DNA of 51,575 nt from NCBI GenBank assembly GCA_030041385.1, contig JASHNY010000107.1, positions 1-51,575 of the forward strand, read 5' to 3'. The notes under the pieces were generated by a model. That model ran no database searches and had not been told where the DNA came from. It saw only the letters and a list, made by a program, of their open reading frames with translations. The stretch comes from Alphaproteobacteria bacterium. GTDB lineage: Bacteria; Pseudomonadota; Alphaproteobacteria; ATCC43930; CGMCC-115725. The translations under genes and the position numbers were made by a program. Positions 7,825 to 16,999 of the stretch are shown one piece after another. Position 1 is the first letter of the stretch, and each line of letters opens with the position of its first letter.

Positions 7825-9084
7825 ATGCCGTTGCCACGCCAAGAGGTCGATGCGACGACGCCCAAATACCTGCGCGACAAATACGCGATCGCCGGGGTCG
7901 GCGAGACCACCTATACCCGCGGCTCGGGCCGCACCACGCGCGCCCTCGGCACCTGGGCGGTCAGGAACGCGATCCTCGACGCCGGGCTCAAACCCTCCGA
8001 CATCGACGGCATGCTCGATTATTCCGGCGGCGATTCGACCTCGGCGACGTTCATCGCCGGCGATCTCGGCATCCGCCTCAATTTCTACATGGACGTGGTC
8101 GGCGGCGGCTCCTCGACCGAGGCATTGATCGGCATCGCCATCGGCCTCATAGAGGCGGGGTGCTGCAAGACCGTCGCGATCTTCCGGTCGATGAACGGGT
8201 TCAGCCAAGTGCGCATTGGCGGCACGGGGGCTCGATCCGCGGCACCCGTGTCAGGAGATATGCTGCACAACCGCGCCTATGGCTGGCAGAGCGCGGGGCA
8301 GAGCTTTGCCCCGACCTTCATGCGCCACATGTACGATTACGGCACCACGCCCGAGCAGGTGGCGCATGTGAAGATGTTTCACAGCCGCCACGCCTCGAAC
8401 AACCCCAAGGCCTATTACAAGAAGCGCTTCACGGTCGAGGACGTGGTCAACAGCCGCTTCATCTGCAAGCCGCTGCATCTCCTCGATTGCTGCGTCGAAA
8501 CCGACAACGCCACCTGCGTCATCGTCACCAGCGCCGAGCGCGCGAAGGACATGAAGCAGCCCCTGGTATTGATCCGCGGCGTCGTCGGCCGCTGCAACAA
8601 GCCGCGCCTCGACATGCATTACCAGCACGGCCCGATCTCGACCGTCGCCGGCCATTATGCCAAGAACATCCTGTGGCCCAATTCCGGCGTCGGGCCCGAA
8701 GATGTGGATATCACCGGCTCCTATGATGCCTTCACCTTCACGACGATGCTGCAGCTTGAGGATTACGGGTTCTGCAAGAAGGGCGAAGGCGGCCGCTACG
8801 TCAGCGACGGCACGATCGGCCTTGGCGGCCGCCGGCCCAACAACACCTCGGGCGGGCATCTGTGCGAAGGCTATACGCACGGCATGAACATGGTGATCGA
8901 AAACACCCGGCAGCTTCGCCACGACGCCGACGATTCCTGCCCCGTCGGGCCGGATGGCAAGCGGCAGCACACCTACGACTACCGCGAAGGCGGCTGCCGC
9001 CAGGTCAGAAATGTCGAGGTCAGCGCCAATCTCGGCTGGGCCAACCCGGCCACGGCCTCGGCAATGGTGATGCGGCGCGGCTGA
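7825..9084 (+). CDS. Thiolase-like lipid-transfer protein (Ltp2/SCPx-type), possibly an aldolase subunit
   Basis: A 419-residue thiolase-fold protein of the SCP-x/acetyl-CoA acetyltransferase-like branch. Two features separate it from true thiolases: the nucleophile loop near residues 90-100 reads DVVGGGSSTEAL, with no Cys where thiolases carry it, and the C-terminal region has NTSGGHLCEGYTHGMN followed by a QLR motif rather than the GHPxGxxG loop. Both fit Ltp2-like proteins, which pair with a DUF35 partner to catalyse retro-aldol cleavage of acyl-CoA side chains; the partner gene follows. The frame opens at 7756, but ATG 7825 has AGGGGAG seven bases upstream and begins the conserved sequence. 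Substrate unknown; steroid chemistry is not implied by anything else here. Confidence 0.82.
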   Translation: MPLPRQEVDATTPKYLRDKYAIAGVGETTYTRGSGRTTRALGTWAVRNAILDAGLKPSDIDGMLDYSGGDSTSATFIAGDLGIRLNFYMDVVGGGSSTEALIGIAIGLIEAGCCKTVAIFRSMNGFSQVRIGGTGARSAAPVSGDMLHNRAYGWQSAGQSFAPTFMRHMYDYGTTPEQVAHVKMFHSRHASNNPKAYYKKRFTVEDVVNSRFICKPLHLLDCCVETDNATCVIVTSAERAKDMKQPLVLIRGVVGRCNKPRLDMHYQHGPISTVAGHYAKNILWPNSGVGPEDVDITGSYDAFTFTTMLQLEDYGFCKKGEGGRYVSDGTIGLGGRRPNNTSGGHLCEGYTHGMNMVIENTRQLRHDADDSCPVGPDGKRQHTYDYREGGCRQVRNVEVSANLGWANPATASAMVMRRG

Positions 9085-9112
9085 CGCTTGATGCTGTCTT
9101 ATCCCTCACAGT

Positions 9113-9193
9113 CGTCATGGCCGGACTTGATCCGGCCATCTACGCGGAACCGCATTGTCGCCGTGGGTGCCCGGGTCAGGCCCGGGCATGACG
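9113..9193. repeat. Extragenic palindromic element (copy 2)
   Basis: CGTCATG (9113-9119) mirrors CATGACG (9187-9193). Inside are two tight hairpins: ATGGCCGG-7nt-CCGGCCAT at 9117-9139 and TGCCCGGG-5nt-CCCGGGCA at about 9168-9188. It belongs to the same general class as the element at 7662 and ends 24 bp before the DUF35 gene. Confidence 0.8.
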
Positions 9194-9217
9194 AATCCTC
9201 ATTCGCGGGAGACTGAA

Positions 9218-9742
9218 ATGCCCGGAATCCAGGCCCAATATCTCGGCATGCCGTTGCAACTCGCCGAGCTAGACGGCGAGAACCTCGACTATTTCAAGCA
9301 TTGCGCCGCGCATGATTTCCACCTGCAGGCCTGCGCCCAGTGCGGCCGGCTGCGCTACCCGCCGACGACGGCGTGCCCGTGGTGCATGAGCCTCGAATCG
9401 ACGTGGAAGAAGGTGGAAGGCAAGGGCGCGGTGCACTCCTATACCGAGGTGCATCACGCGATCCAGCCGGCGTTTCGCGACCATACGCCCTACATGGTTC
9501 TGCTGGTCGATCTCGACACGCAGAAGGGCGAACCGACCGCAGACGAGGCATTGCGCGTGATCGGCAATCTGTGCACCCCCGATGGAAAATTGGCGCCGCC
9601 CGACATGGTCAAACGGGTCGGCATCGGCACCCGGGTGCGCATGGTCTTCACCGACGTCGCCGACGGAATGTCGCTGCCGCAATGGACCATCGATGAAACC
9701 GCCACGCAGCCGGCAACGCCGTGGCGCTATCCACAGGAGTGA
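9218..9742 (+). CDS. DUF35/OB-fold acyl-CoA-associated protein with zinc ribbon
   Basis: A 174-residue protein of the DUF35 class: an N-terminal rubredoxin-like zinc ribbon with CAQC and CPWC pairs (about residues 38-56), then an OB-fold with the typical KGAVHSYTEVHH strand and the PYMVLLVDLD...GEP core. These proteins bind CoA esters and form complexes with thiolase-like or Ltp2 partners; the upstream gene is exactly such a partner. The fold assignment is strong, the shared reaction is inferred. ATG 9218 preceded by CGGGAGA is taken as the start; the frame extends to 9155 but that part lies in the palindromic repeat. Confidence 0.85.
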   Translation: MPGIQAQYLGMPLQLAELDGENLDYFKHCAAHDFHLQACAQCGRLRYPPTTACPWCMSLESTWKKVEGKGAVHSYTEVHHAIQPAFRDHTPYMVLLVDLDTQKGEPTADEALRVIGNLCTPDGKLAPPDMVKRVGIGTRVRMVFTDVADGMSLPQWTIDETATQPATPWRYPQE

Positions 9743-9752
9743 CCAGGCCCGC

Positions 9753-9819
9753 CGTTCATTGCGGCCCCCGGACGGCCGCCCTGCGGGCGCTCCATCCCCG
9801 CGGGTTCCCGCAATGACGG
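9753..9819. repeat. Extragenic palindromic element (copy 3)
   Basis: TCATTGCGG (9756-9764) and CCGCAATGA (9808-9816) are perfect 9-bp arms enclosing GC-rich sequence with a secondary hairpin. It lies between the converging DUF35 and Tat-binding-protein genes, where it may also act in 3'-end formation; there is no T-tract. Confidence 0.7.
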
Positions 9820-9841
9820 CTGACCGCTCGCCGCGCGCGGC

Positions 9842-11218
9842 TCAGGCCGCGATCTGGTATTTCCCGAAAATCTCCTCGACCCGCTTCAGCGCCTTTGCCG
9901 CCGCCTCCTTCACCGGCCGGCCTTCGGCGACGATTTCGTGGAAGGCCACATTGAACGGATGCTCTGAGCGGACCTGCGCCCAGGCCGGGTTATAGGCGAA
10001 ATAATCCGGCTTGGTGGGGCTGTACACTCCCTGCTCGATATAGGGCGGCACGTGCGGGTCGCGTTTGGGGTCGGTCCACCACGGATCGTCCTTGATCAGG
10101 TCGGCGGAGATCGGCACGAAACGGCCGAGCGCCCCTTTCAGAAACTGGCGGTTCACGTCCGGCGTGATCAGGTAGGTCTGAAACTCCTTCGCCACTTTCA
10201 CATTGTTTGCACCCTTCGGAATCATCGTGGCAGCGATATTGTATTCGGTCATCATCTTGTGACCGTTATTGTCGAGCGGCGGCGGCAGGGTCAAGACATC
10301 GTTGTATTCATCCTTCTGGTGGTCGAGCATCGCCAGTTCGGTCGACAAGGTGCCGTCGAAATCCATCACGCACAGCTTCGAGTGAAACGCGTTATTATCG
10401 TCGGCATCGTTCCAGTTTACCGAGCCCGGCGGTATATGGCCGTTTTTGTAAAGGGTAGACAGCTTGTCGAGCGCCCTGATCATCGCCTCCTGTACTTGCG
10501 GCTCATTTGCGTGCAGCTTGCCGTCGGGAGTGACGATATTGACGCCGCCATAAGCGATCAGGAATTGCGTCATCGTCGTGTTGGGGTCGTTGCCGACCGT
10601 GCTGACGACAAAACCGGTGGCATAGGTGTGGCGCATGCCTTGCTCAAGCAGCTTCGCTTGCACCGGAATGAAAAAATCGATGAAAGCATCCCAGGTTTTC
10701 GGGATGTCGCTGCGCTTGTATCCGGCCTTCTCCACCAGCGTGCCCCAGACATGGAACGGGGTCACGGCGCCGGCATGCGGCACACAGAAATAGCTGCGCC
10801 GCTTTTCCACGCCGTCGTAGCAATGGGCGTTGGCCAGGGCAGAGGGCAGCATCTTGGCCTTCTGGGTCTCGATCACATCGCTGACATCGACAAGCTTGCC
10901 GGCCCAGGCCTGCAACGATGCAGCCTCGGTCGGGGTTACGCTCATCAGGTCGGGCACGACGCCGCTGGTGATCGCCGAGATGATCTTTTGCCGCAGCGGA
11001 GCGAACGGCACGATGGAAAGCTCGATCGTGTTGCCGCTGGTCTTTTCATAGTCGGCGACGAGCTTTTTGATGGTGGTGTCCTCTTCGGGCACGAAGCCCT
11101 GGGTCCACCACACGCTCGCGGTGGTGGCCGCCGCATTGGCGATAAAGGGCCGTGCCAGGCCCGCCGCCGCCAGGCCCAACGAGCCGCGCAGCACCGCGCG
11201 CCGCGTGAGATGCCTCAT
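9842..11218 (-). CDS. Tat-exported extracellular solute-binding protein (sugar ABC type)
   Basis: A 458-residue family-1-type extracellular solute-binding protein (MalE/UgpB-like). The N-terminus MRHLTRRAVLRGSLGLAAAG carries a twin-arginine motif (RRAVLRG) and a hydrophobic stretch ending ANA, so export through Tat in a folded state is likely. The mature part has the expected TIELSIVPFAPLRQKIISAI motif and a second-lobe pattern ending in a YSPTKPDYFAYNPAW segment, common in sugar and polyol binders. ATG 11218 is chosen over 11305 because AGGAAGGA precedes it and the Tat motif starts there. No permease or ATPase gene is in the window, so it is an orphan; ligand unknown. Confidence 0.88.
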   Translation of the reverse strand: MRHLTRRAVLRGSLGLAAAGLARPFIANAAATTASVWWTQGFVPEEDTTIKKLVADYEKTSGNTIELSIVPFAPLRQKIISAITSGVVPDLMSVTPTEAASLQAWAGKLVDVSDVIETQKAKMLPSALANAHCYDGVEKRRSYFCVPHAGAVTPFHVWGTLVEKAGYKRSDIPKTWDAFIDFFIPVQAKLLEQGMRHTYATGFVVSTVGNDPNTTMTQFLIAYGGVNIVTPDGKLHANEPQVQEAMIRALDKLSTLYKNGHIPPGSVNWNDADDNNAFHSKLCVMDFDGTLSTELAMLDHQKDEYNDVLTLPPPLDNNGHKMMTEYNIAATMIPKGANNVKVAKEFQTYLITPDVNRQFLKGALGRFVPISADLIKDDPWWTDPKRDPHVPPYIEQGVYSPTKPDYFAYNPAWAQVRSEHPFNVAFHEIVAEGRPVKEAAAKALKRVEEIFGKYQIAA

Positions 11219-11248
11219 CTGCGTTTCCTTCCTGCTCAAAGGGTCTTT

Positions 11249-11277
11249 GGCCTGCGCTTTGGCAGGCCGGTTTTTTT
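11249..11277 (+). terminator. Rho-independent terminator, plus strand, orphan
   Basis: GGCCTGC (11249-11255) and GCAGGCC (11262-11268) form a perfect 7-bp stem with a 6-nt loop, followed by GG and seven T residues (11271-11277). It terminates plus-strand transcription, yet no plus-strand gene lies immediately to its left: the neighbour at 9842-11218 is on the minus strand. On the minus strand it lies in the leader of the binding-protein mRNA. Confidence 0.75.
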
Positions 11278-11351
11278 GCTGCGCACCCACTATAGTGCCG
11301 CACAAACCTATGCGCTAATTTGTCGCGTACTGCCCGGAAAGAACGAGAGAA

Positions 11352-12128
11352 ATGCCGAGAGACGCTGCCGTCGCTGCGCTTTCCTGGCGGGTCGAGGAAA
11401 CCTGCCTCAACGCCTGGCCCGGGCTGCGCGAGATCATTCTCGACGGCTGGTTGTTGCGGTTCAGCGAGGGGCTGAGCCGCCGCGCCAACTCGGCCAACCC
11501 GCTGTCGCACCGGGCGGCGGCAAGCACGATCGTCATTGCCGGCGGCGCAATGCTGTACCGGCGCCACCATCTGCCGCCGATCTTTCGCGTGCCGACGATC
11601 CTGCCCGATGCGGTCGATGCACGGCTGGCTGAGGCGGGTTTCGCCGCTGAGGGGGAAACCTGCGTTCTGTATCGCCCGTTGGCCCGGCTCGATGCGACGG
11701 CGGATGCCCGGGTCAGATTGCGGGCGCGCCCGGATATTTCATGGTTTGCGGCAATGCACGCCCTGCAAGGGCACGCAGAGACCCAGGCGCAGACCTATCG
11801 CCGTATCGTCCGCCGGATCGCGATCCCGGCGGCCTTCGCTTTGCTGGAGGATGAGGGCCGGCCAGCCGCGCTGGCCTACGGCGTCATCCACAACGGCCTT
11901 CTATGCTACGAGTCGGTGATCACCGATCAGGCAAAGCGCCGGCGCGGCCATGGTCGGCGCGTCGTCGCGGCGCTGGCTGGATGGGGCAAGGCGCACGGGG
12001 CCGCCGGCGCCTGCCTGCAGGTGGCGGCGGACAACGCGCCGGCGCTGGCGCTTTACGACCGCGTCGGCCTCAGCCGCGAGTTGTACCGCTATCACTACCG
12101 CCGCACGCCGCCCGGTGGGCGGCTGTAG
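11352..12128 (+). CDS. GNAT family N-acetyltransferase
   Basis: A 258-residue acetyltransferase with the GNAT fold at its C-terminal half: the acetyl-CoA loop appears as KRRRGHGRRVVAALAGWGKA (Q/RxxGxG/A variant) at about residues 196-215, followed by LQVAADNAPALALYDRVGLS, the classic beta5-alpha4 signature. The N-terminal half (about 1-120) is a less conserved extension with EILDGWLLRFSEGLSRRANS, seen in one subgroup of alphaproteobacterial GNAT proteins. Substrate unknown. ATG 11352 follows a purine-rich AAAGAACGAGAGA. It ends 8 bp from the clpA stop on the opposite strand. Confidence 0.85.
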   Translation: MPRDAAVAALSWRVEETCLNAWPGLREIILDGWLLRFSEGLSRRANSANPLSHRAAASTIVIAGGAMLYRRHHLPPIFRVPTILPDAVDARLAEAGFAAEGETCVLYRPLARLDATADARVRLRARPDISWFAAMHALQGHAETQAQTYRRIVRRIAIPAAFALLEDEGRPAALAYGVIHNGLLCYESVITDQAKRRRGHGRRVVAALAGWGKAHGAAGACLQVAADNAPALALYDRVGLSRELYRYHYRRTPPGGRL

Positions 12129-12139
12129 CGGCGCCGCTA
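12126..12139. terminator. Palindrome spanning both stop codons of convergent genes
   Basis: TAGCGGCGCCGCTA is a perfect 14-bp palindrome. Its first three bases are the TAG stop of the GNAT gene and its last three, read on the minus strand, are the TAG stop of clpA. No T-tract follows on either side, so I do not claim efficient intrinsic termination. Confidence 0.5.
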
Positions 12140-14455
12140 TTCGACCAGTTCGGGTTCGGGCTCCTGCGGCTCGGGTGTCGGCTCCGGCGCCGTCGGACGC
12201 GACTCGAAGGTGAACGACAATTTGTCTTCGTCCTTGCTGTGCGACACGCGGACGATCCCGCCTTTGGCCAGCCGGCCGAACAGCAATTCCTCGGCGAGCG
12301 GCTTCTTGATGTGCTCCTGGATGATGCGGGCCAGGGGCCGCGCGCCGAACAGCGGGTCGTAGCCCTTTTCGCCGAGCCAGGCGCGCGCGCTCGCCTGCAA
12401 TTCGATCGTGACGTTGCGGTCGGCGAGCTGCTCTTCGAGCTGAAGGACGAACTTGTCGACGACCCGGCCGATCGTCTCGGGCGACAGCGCCGAAAACGAG
12501 ATGATCGCATCGAGCCGGTTGCGGAACTCGGGCGTGAACATGCGGTTGATCGCCTCGTGATCGTCGCCCTCGCGAATGCCGCTGCCGAACCCGATCGCCG
12601 GCTTGGCCAGGTCCGACGCGCCGGCATTGGTCGTCATGATCAGGATCACGTTGCGGAAATCGACGGTCTTGCCGTTGTGGTCGGTCAGTTTCCCGTAATC
12701 CATGACCTGCAGCAGGATGTTGAACAGGTCGGGGTGGGCCTTTTCGATCTCGTCGAGCAGCAATACCGAATGCGGGTGCTGGTCGATCGCGTCGGTCAGC
12801 AGCCCACCCTGGTCGAACCCGACATAGCCAGGCGGTGCGCCGATCAACCGCGAGACCGTGTGCCGCTCCATGTATTCCGACATGTCGAAGCGGGTGATCT
12901 CGATGCCCATCGTGCGTGCGAGCTGGCGCGCCACCTCGGTCTTGCCGACCCCGGTCGGGCCCGAGAACAGGTACGAGCCGATCGGCTTTTCCGGGTCGCG
13001 CAACCCGGCGCGGGCCAGTTTGATCGCCGAGACCAGCGCCTCGATCGCCGGATCCTGGCCGAACACCATCGTCTGCAGGTCGCGCTGCAAATTCAGCAAG
13101 ACCTCGCGGTCGTCGCGCGACACGCTCTTGGGCGGAATGCGCGCCATCGTCGCGATGCAGGCTTCGACCTCCTTGGCGGTGATCGTCTTGCGCCGCCGGC
13201 TTTCGGGCACCAGCATCTGCGCCGCGCCGGTCTCGTCGATCACGTCGATCGCCTTGTCGGGCAGTTTGCGGTCGCCGATGTAGCGGTGCGACAGCTCCAC
13301 CGCCGCCTTGATCGCATCGGCGGTGTAGCGAACCTTGTGGTGGCGCTCGTAATAAGGCTTGAGGCCGCGCAATATCTTGATCGAATCCTCGATCGTCGGC
13401 TCGTTGACGTCGATCTTCTGGAACCGCCGCACCAGCGCGCGGTCCTTCTCGAAATAGTTGCGGTATTCCTTGTAGGTGGTTGATCCGATGCAGCGGATCA
13501 CGCCGCTCGCCAGCGCCGGCTTCAGCAGGTTCGAGGCGTCCATCGCGCCGCCGCTCGTCGCTCCGGCGCCGATCACGGTGTGGATCTCGTCGATGAACAG
13601 AATCGTGCCCGGCTGCGCTTCGAGCTCGGACAGGACCGCCTTCAGCCGCTCCTCGAAATCGCCGCGATAGCGCGTGCCGGCCAGCAACGCGCCCATGTCG
13701 AGCGCATAGATCGTCGCGTTGAGCAATACCTCGGGCACTTCGCGGCCGACGATGCGGCGAGCCAGGCCCTCGGCGATCGCGGTCTTGCCGACGCCGGGGT
13801 CGCCGACGTAGAGCGGGTTGTTTTTCGAGCGCCGGCACAGGATCTGGATGGTCCGCTCGACCTCGGCCTCGCGCCCGATCAACGGATCGATCTTCCCGCC
13901 CTTCGCCTTCTTGTTCAGGTTGACGCAATAGGCGTCGAGGGCATCGTGCCCGCGCTTCTGGCCCTTTTCGCCGCGCTCGTCCTCGTCGGCGCCTTGCACC
14001 CGCCGGGTTTCCGAGCGGCCCGGCGCCTTGGCGATGCCGTGCGAGATGTAATTGACCGCGTCGAACCGGGTCATGTCCTGCTCTTGCAGGAAATAGACGG
14101 CGTGGCTTTCGCGCTCGGCAAACATCGCGACGAGCACGTTGGCGCCCGTCACCTCTTCGCGGCCGGAGGACTGCACATGGATCGCGGCGCGCTGCAAGAC
14201 GCGCTGAAAGCTCGCGGTCGGCTTCGCATCCTCGCTGTGGCTGGCGACCAGATTGTTCAATTCGTTGTCGACATAGGTCAAGACGTCGCGGCGCAGCCGA
14301 TCGACATCGACGCTGCAGGCGCGCAATACGGCTATCGCGTCCTGATCCTCGGTCAGCGCCAGCAACAGGTGCTCCAGCGTAGCGTATTCGTGGCGGCGCT
14401 CATTGGCATAGGCCAGCGCCCGATGCAGCGATTTTTCGAGGTTGCGCGATAGCAC
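12137..14455 (-). CDS. clpA: ATP-dependent Clp protease ATP-binding subunit ClpA
   Basis: ClpA is the hexameric AAA+ unfoldase that feeds substrates, including N-degron proteins handed over by ClpS, into ClpP. Order of domains: Clp N-terminal repeat domain (about 1-140, [20 protein letters not shown]), AAA1 with Walker [14 protein letters not shown], and AAA2 with Walker [14 protein letters not shown] and [20 protein letters not shown]. The IGF tripeptide in KPAIGFGSG is the ClpP-docking loop. I start at GTG 14455, giving 772 residues, because the family begins at this LSRNLE and GGAAGGGAAG lies just upstream; the longer ATG frame (14491) would overlap clpS. The acidic C-terminal tail (EPEPELVE) is not unusual. 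clpS is 14 bp upstream, in one operon. Confidence 0.95.
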   Translation of the reverse strand: MLSRNLEKSLHRALAYANERRHEYATLEHLLLALTEDQDAIAVLRACSVDVDRLRRDVLTYVDNELNNLVASHSEDAKPTASFQRVLQRAAIHVQSSGREEVTGANVLVAMFAERESHAVYFLQEQDMTRFDAVNYISHGIAKAPGRSETRRVQGADEDERGEKGQKRGHDALDAYCVNLNKKAKGGKIDPLIGREAEVERTIQILCRRSKNNPLYVGDPGVGKTAIAEGLARRIVGREVPEVLLNATIYALDMGALLAGTRYRGDFEERLKAVLSELEAQPGTILFIDEIHTVIGAGATSGGAMDASNLLKPALASGVIRCIGSTTYKEYRNYFEKDRALVRRFQKIDVNEPTIEDSIKILRGLKPYYERHHKVRYTADAIKAAVELSHRYIGDRKLPDKAIDVIDETGAAQMLVPESRRRKTITAKEVEACIATMARIPPKSVSRDDREVLLNLQRDLQTMVFGQDPAIEALVSAIKLARAGLRDPEKPIGSYLFSGPTGVGKTEVARQLARTMGIEITRFDMSEYMERHTVSRLIGAPPGYVGFDQGGLLTDAIDQHPHSVLLLDEIEKAHPDLFNILLQVMDYGKLTDHNGKTVDFRNVILIMTTNAGASDLAKPAIGFGSGIREGDDHEAINRMFTPEFRNRLDAIISFSALSPETIGRVVDKFVLQLEEQLADRNVTIELQASARAWLGEKGYDPLFGARPLARIIQEHIKKPLAEELLFGRLAKGGIVRVSHSKDEDKLSFTFESRPTAPEPTPEPQEPEPELVE

Positions 14456-14469
14456 GCCGACTTCCCTTC

Positions 14470-14793
14470 CTAGTCCTTCTCCAGCGTACACTGCAGCGGA
14501 TGCTGGTGCTGCCGGGCGAAATCCATGACCTGGGTCACCTTGGTTTCAGCCACCTCGTATGTATAGACGCCGCAAATGCCGACTCCGCGCCGATGAACGT
14601 GCAACATAATCCGGGTTGCCTCCTGCCGGCTCTTGGCAAAGAACCGTTCGAGGATATGAACGACGAACTCCATCGGCGTATAATCGTCATTCAACATTAA
14701 CACTTTGTACATCGACGGCTTTTTCGTCTTCGGCTTAGCTTTGACGATAACGCCGGTTCCCGGCCCACCCTCGCGTTGTCCGTTGTCGCTCAT
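14470..14793 (-). CDS. clpS: ATP-dependent Clp protease adaptor protein ClpS
   Basis: ClpS is the N-recognin adaptor that binds destabilising N-terminal residues and delivers proteins to ClpA. The 107-residue sequence has the core [18 protein letters not shown] (Asn/Asp residues that grip the N-terminal amine, and the gatekeeper Met) and [20 protein letters not shown], which forms the binding pocket. The N-terminal ~25 residues (rich in Gly, Lys, Pro) are the flexible extension needed to activate ClpA transfer. Start ATG 14793. The clpA ribosome-binding site lies directly after the clpS stop, so the two are coexpressed. Confidence 0.95.
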   Translation of the reverse strand: MSDNGQREGGPGTGVIVKAKPKTKKPSMYKVLMLNDDYTPMEFVVHILERFFAKSRQEATRIMLHVHRRGVGICGVYTYEVAETKVTQVMDFARQHQHPLQCTLEKD

Positions 14794-14887
14794 CTTGCTC
14801 CGAGCCGACGGCGCTGCCCCTCGGGGCTATGATATGGGCATTGGGCGCGTCCGGGAAATGCTTTTCCCGCATCGGCAGCGCCCGTGA

Positions 14888-15874
14888 TCACTCGCTGCGG
14901 TAAGCCCGTGCCAGCAAACGCTCGATCATCGCATCGATCGCCATGCCCCGGTGCAAGACGGCGTCGATCGCCTCGGTGATCGGCATCTCGATTCTGAGCC
15001 GGGCCGCCAGCGCCGCGATGGCGGCAGCGGTCGCCACCCCTTCGACGACCGACCGGCCTGACAACGCCTCGGCGAGCGGGCGGCCGTGGCCAAGCGCCAC
15101 ACCCAGCGCGTGGTTTCGCGACTGCGCAGCAGCGCAGGTCAGCACCAGATCGCCCAGCCCCGACAGGCCGCGAAACGTGTCGGCCCGGCCGCCCTTGGCA
15201 AGGCCGAGGCGGACGATCTCGGCGAGGCCGCGCGTGATCAGCGCGGCGCGGGCATTGTCGCCGAGGCCGCGCCCGTCGGTGATGCCGCAGGCGATCGCCA
15301 GCACGTTCTTGGCCGCGCCGCCGATCTCGGCGCCGATCGGGTCCGTCGAGGAATACGGCCGGAACCGCGGCGTGCCGAGCGCGGCCACGAAGGCGCCGGC
15401 AAGGTCGGGATCGCGGCTCGCAATCGTCACCGCGGTGGGCTGATCGCGCGCGACCTCGGCGGCCAAGCTCGGCCCCGACAACACCGCGACCGGCGCCGCG
15501 GGCGCGACCTCGGCCGCCACCTCCGACATCGTCTTCAACGACCCGACCTCGATCCCCTTGGCGCACAACAGCAGCGGCAATCCGGGCGCCAGGTGCACCG
15601 CCAGCCCGGCCAGCACCCCGCGCAGAAATTGCGCCGGCACCACCAGCAACGCCGCCTCGGCACGGTCGAGCGCGGCCGCGAGGTCGCCGGTCGCGGCAAT
15701 CGCGGGGTCGAGCGCGACGCCGGGCAGAAAGGCCGGGTTTTCGTGCCGGGCGTTGATGGCGGCGACGATCGCTGGGTCGCGCGCCCACAACACCGGCTTG
15801 GCTCCGGCCCGGGCGGCGACCATCGTCAACGCCGTGCCCCAGGCGCCGCCGCCGAACACCGCCAGCCGCTTCAC
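14888..15874 (-). CDS. gpsA: Glycerol-3-phosphate dehydrogenase [NAD(P)+]
   Basis: GpsA reduces dihydroxyacetone phosphate to sn-glycerol 3-phosphate for phospholipid synthesis. The 328-residue sequence starts with the dinucleotide loop VFGGGAWGTAL, has LLCAKGIE at about 100-107, the substrate-binding AAKNVLAIACGITDG with the catalytic Lys, and the C-terminal RGLSGLGDLVLTC motif. The start is a GTG at 15872-15874 that overlaps the tsaD stop (GTGA), so translation is coupled to tsaD. Sequence and length are typical. This tsaD-gpsA order recurs widely in alphaproteobacteria. Confidence 0.95.
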   Translation of the reverse strand: MKRLAVFGGGAWGTALTMVAARAGAKPVLWARDPAIVAAINARHENPAFLPGVALDPAIAATGDLAAALDRAEAALLVVPAQFLRGVLAGLAVHLAPGLPLLLCAKGIEVGSLKTMSEVAAEVAPAAPVAVLSGPSLAAEVARDQPTAVTIASRDPDLAGAFVAALGTPRFRPYSSTDPIGAEIGGAAKNVLAIACGITDGRGLGDNARAALITRGLAEIVRLGLAKGGRADTFRGLSGLGDLVLTCAAAQSRNHALGVALGHGRPLAEALSGRSVVEGVATAAAIAALAARLRIEMPITEAIDAVLHRGMAIDAMIERLLARAYRSE

Positions 15875-16944
15875 AATCCCCGTCCTTTTTCGGCACGCGC
15901 GGTTGCAGCCGGATCGAGCGGCCAGCGCGGCCGCACCGGCGCATCAAGCCCATCGACGAGGCCGAGGCGCAGGCGTTCGAGCCCGGTCCAGGCGATCATC
16001 GCACCGTTATCGGTGCACAAGGCCGGCGGCGGCGCGACAAAGGCGAGCTTGGCATCGGCGGCCAGCGCGGCAAGACGGCGGCGCAGCCGCACGTTGGCGG
16101 CGACCCCGCCGGCGGCAACAAGGCCCTTGCCCTCCGGATAATGCCGCACGAACCATGCGACGGCGTTGCCGGTGCGGTCGATCAGCGTGTCGCAGATCGC
16201 CCGCTCGATCGCGGCGGCCAGATCGGCGATTTCGCCGGGACCCGACGGCGGCGACCGCTCGACCCGCTCGCGCACGGCGGTCTTCAGCCCGGAAAACGAG
16301 AAATCGCAGCCGCTGCGTCCTTTGAGCGGCCGCGGCAGCGGAATGCGCCGCGGGTCGCCGCCCTCCGCCGCCGCCGCGATCGCCGGCCCGCCGGGATAGC
16401 CGAGGCCCAACAGTTTTGCGGTCTTGTCGAAAGCCTCGCCGGCGGCGTCGTCGCGGGTCGTGCCGAGCTGCACGAAGCGCCCGACCCCGATCGCGACCAG
16501 CAATTGCGAATGGCCGCCCGACACCAGCAACAGCAGGTAGGGGAATGCCACCTGGTCGGTCAGCCTTGCCGTCAGCGCATGGGCTTCCAGATGATTGACC
16601 GCGACATATGGTTTGCCGGCGGCCCAGGCGATGCCCTTCGCCGCCATCGTGCCGACCAGCAACCCACCGATCAGCCCCGGTCCGGCCGAGGCGGCGACCG
16701 CGTCGATCCTGTCGAAATCCGTCCCGCACTCGTCGAGCGCACGGCGAATGAGGTCGTCGATATGGTCGAGATGGGCGCGTGCTGCGATCTCCGGCACGAT
16801 TCCGCCATAGGGGGCATGCTCGGCAAGCTGGGACTGCACCAGGTTGGCCCGGATTTGCGGCCCTGCCACACCGTCGCCGACAACGGCGACTGCGGTCTCG
16901 TCGCAGCTCGTCTCGATACCGAGAACGGTCAGTTCATCGCGCAT
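15871..16944 (-). CDS. tsaD: tRNA N6-adenosine threonylcarbamoyltransferase TsaD
   Basis: TsaD transfers the threonylcarbamoyl group to A37 of ANN-decoding tRNAs (t6A) together with TsaB and TsaE. The protein begins with the ASKHA nucleotide-binding strand LGIETSCDETAVAV. It carries the metal-binding stretch ARAHLDHID (about residues 57-65 of the PEIAARAHLDH block), the loop SGGHSQLL, GLGYPGGPAI and the late GGVAANVRLR motif. ATG 16944 gives 357 residues; the frame is open to 17121 but that stretch overlaps the neighbouring methyltransferase and is not conserved. It is the promoter-proximal partner of gpsA. Confidence 0.95.
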   Translation of the reverse strand: MRDELTVLGIETSCDETAVAVVGDGVAGPQIRANLVQSQLAEHAPYGGIVPEIAARAHLDHIDDLIRRALDECGTDFDRIDAVAASAGPGLIGGLLVGTMAAKGIAWAAGKPYVAVNHLEAHALTARLTDQVAFPYLLLLVSGGHSQLLVAIGVGRFVQLGTTRDDAAGEAFDKTAKLLGLGYPGGPAIAAAAEGGDPRRIPLPRPLKGRSGCDFSFSGLKTAVRERVERSPPSGPGEIADLAAAIERAICDTLIDRTGNAVAWFVRHYPEGKGLVAAGGVAANVRLRRRLAALAADAKLAFVAPPPALCTDNGAMIAWTGLERLRLGLVDGLDAPVRPRWPLDPAATARAEKGRGL

Positions 16945-16999
16945 CGACCGGAGATGGCATGATTGCCGCCACCCCGCAAGACGCGCGGGCGCGCATGCC

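Noticed and set aside
11288-11297. CACTATAGTG palindrome as a -10 box or operator in the divergent spacer
   Set aside because: TATAGT fits a -10 hexamer, but no reasonable -35 box lies 16-19 bp away on either strand and no second half-site supports an operator.
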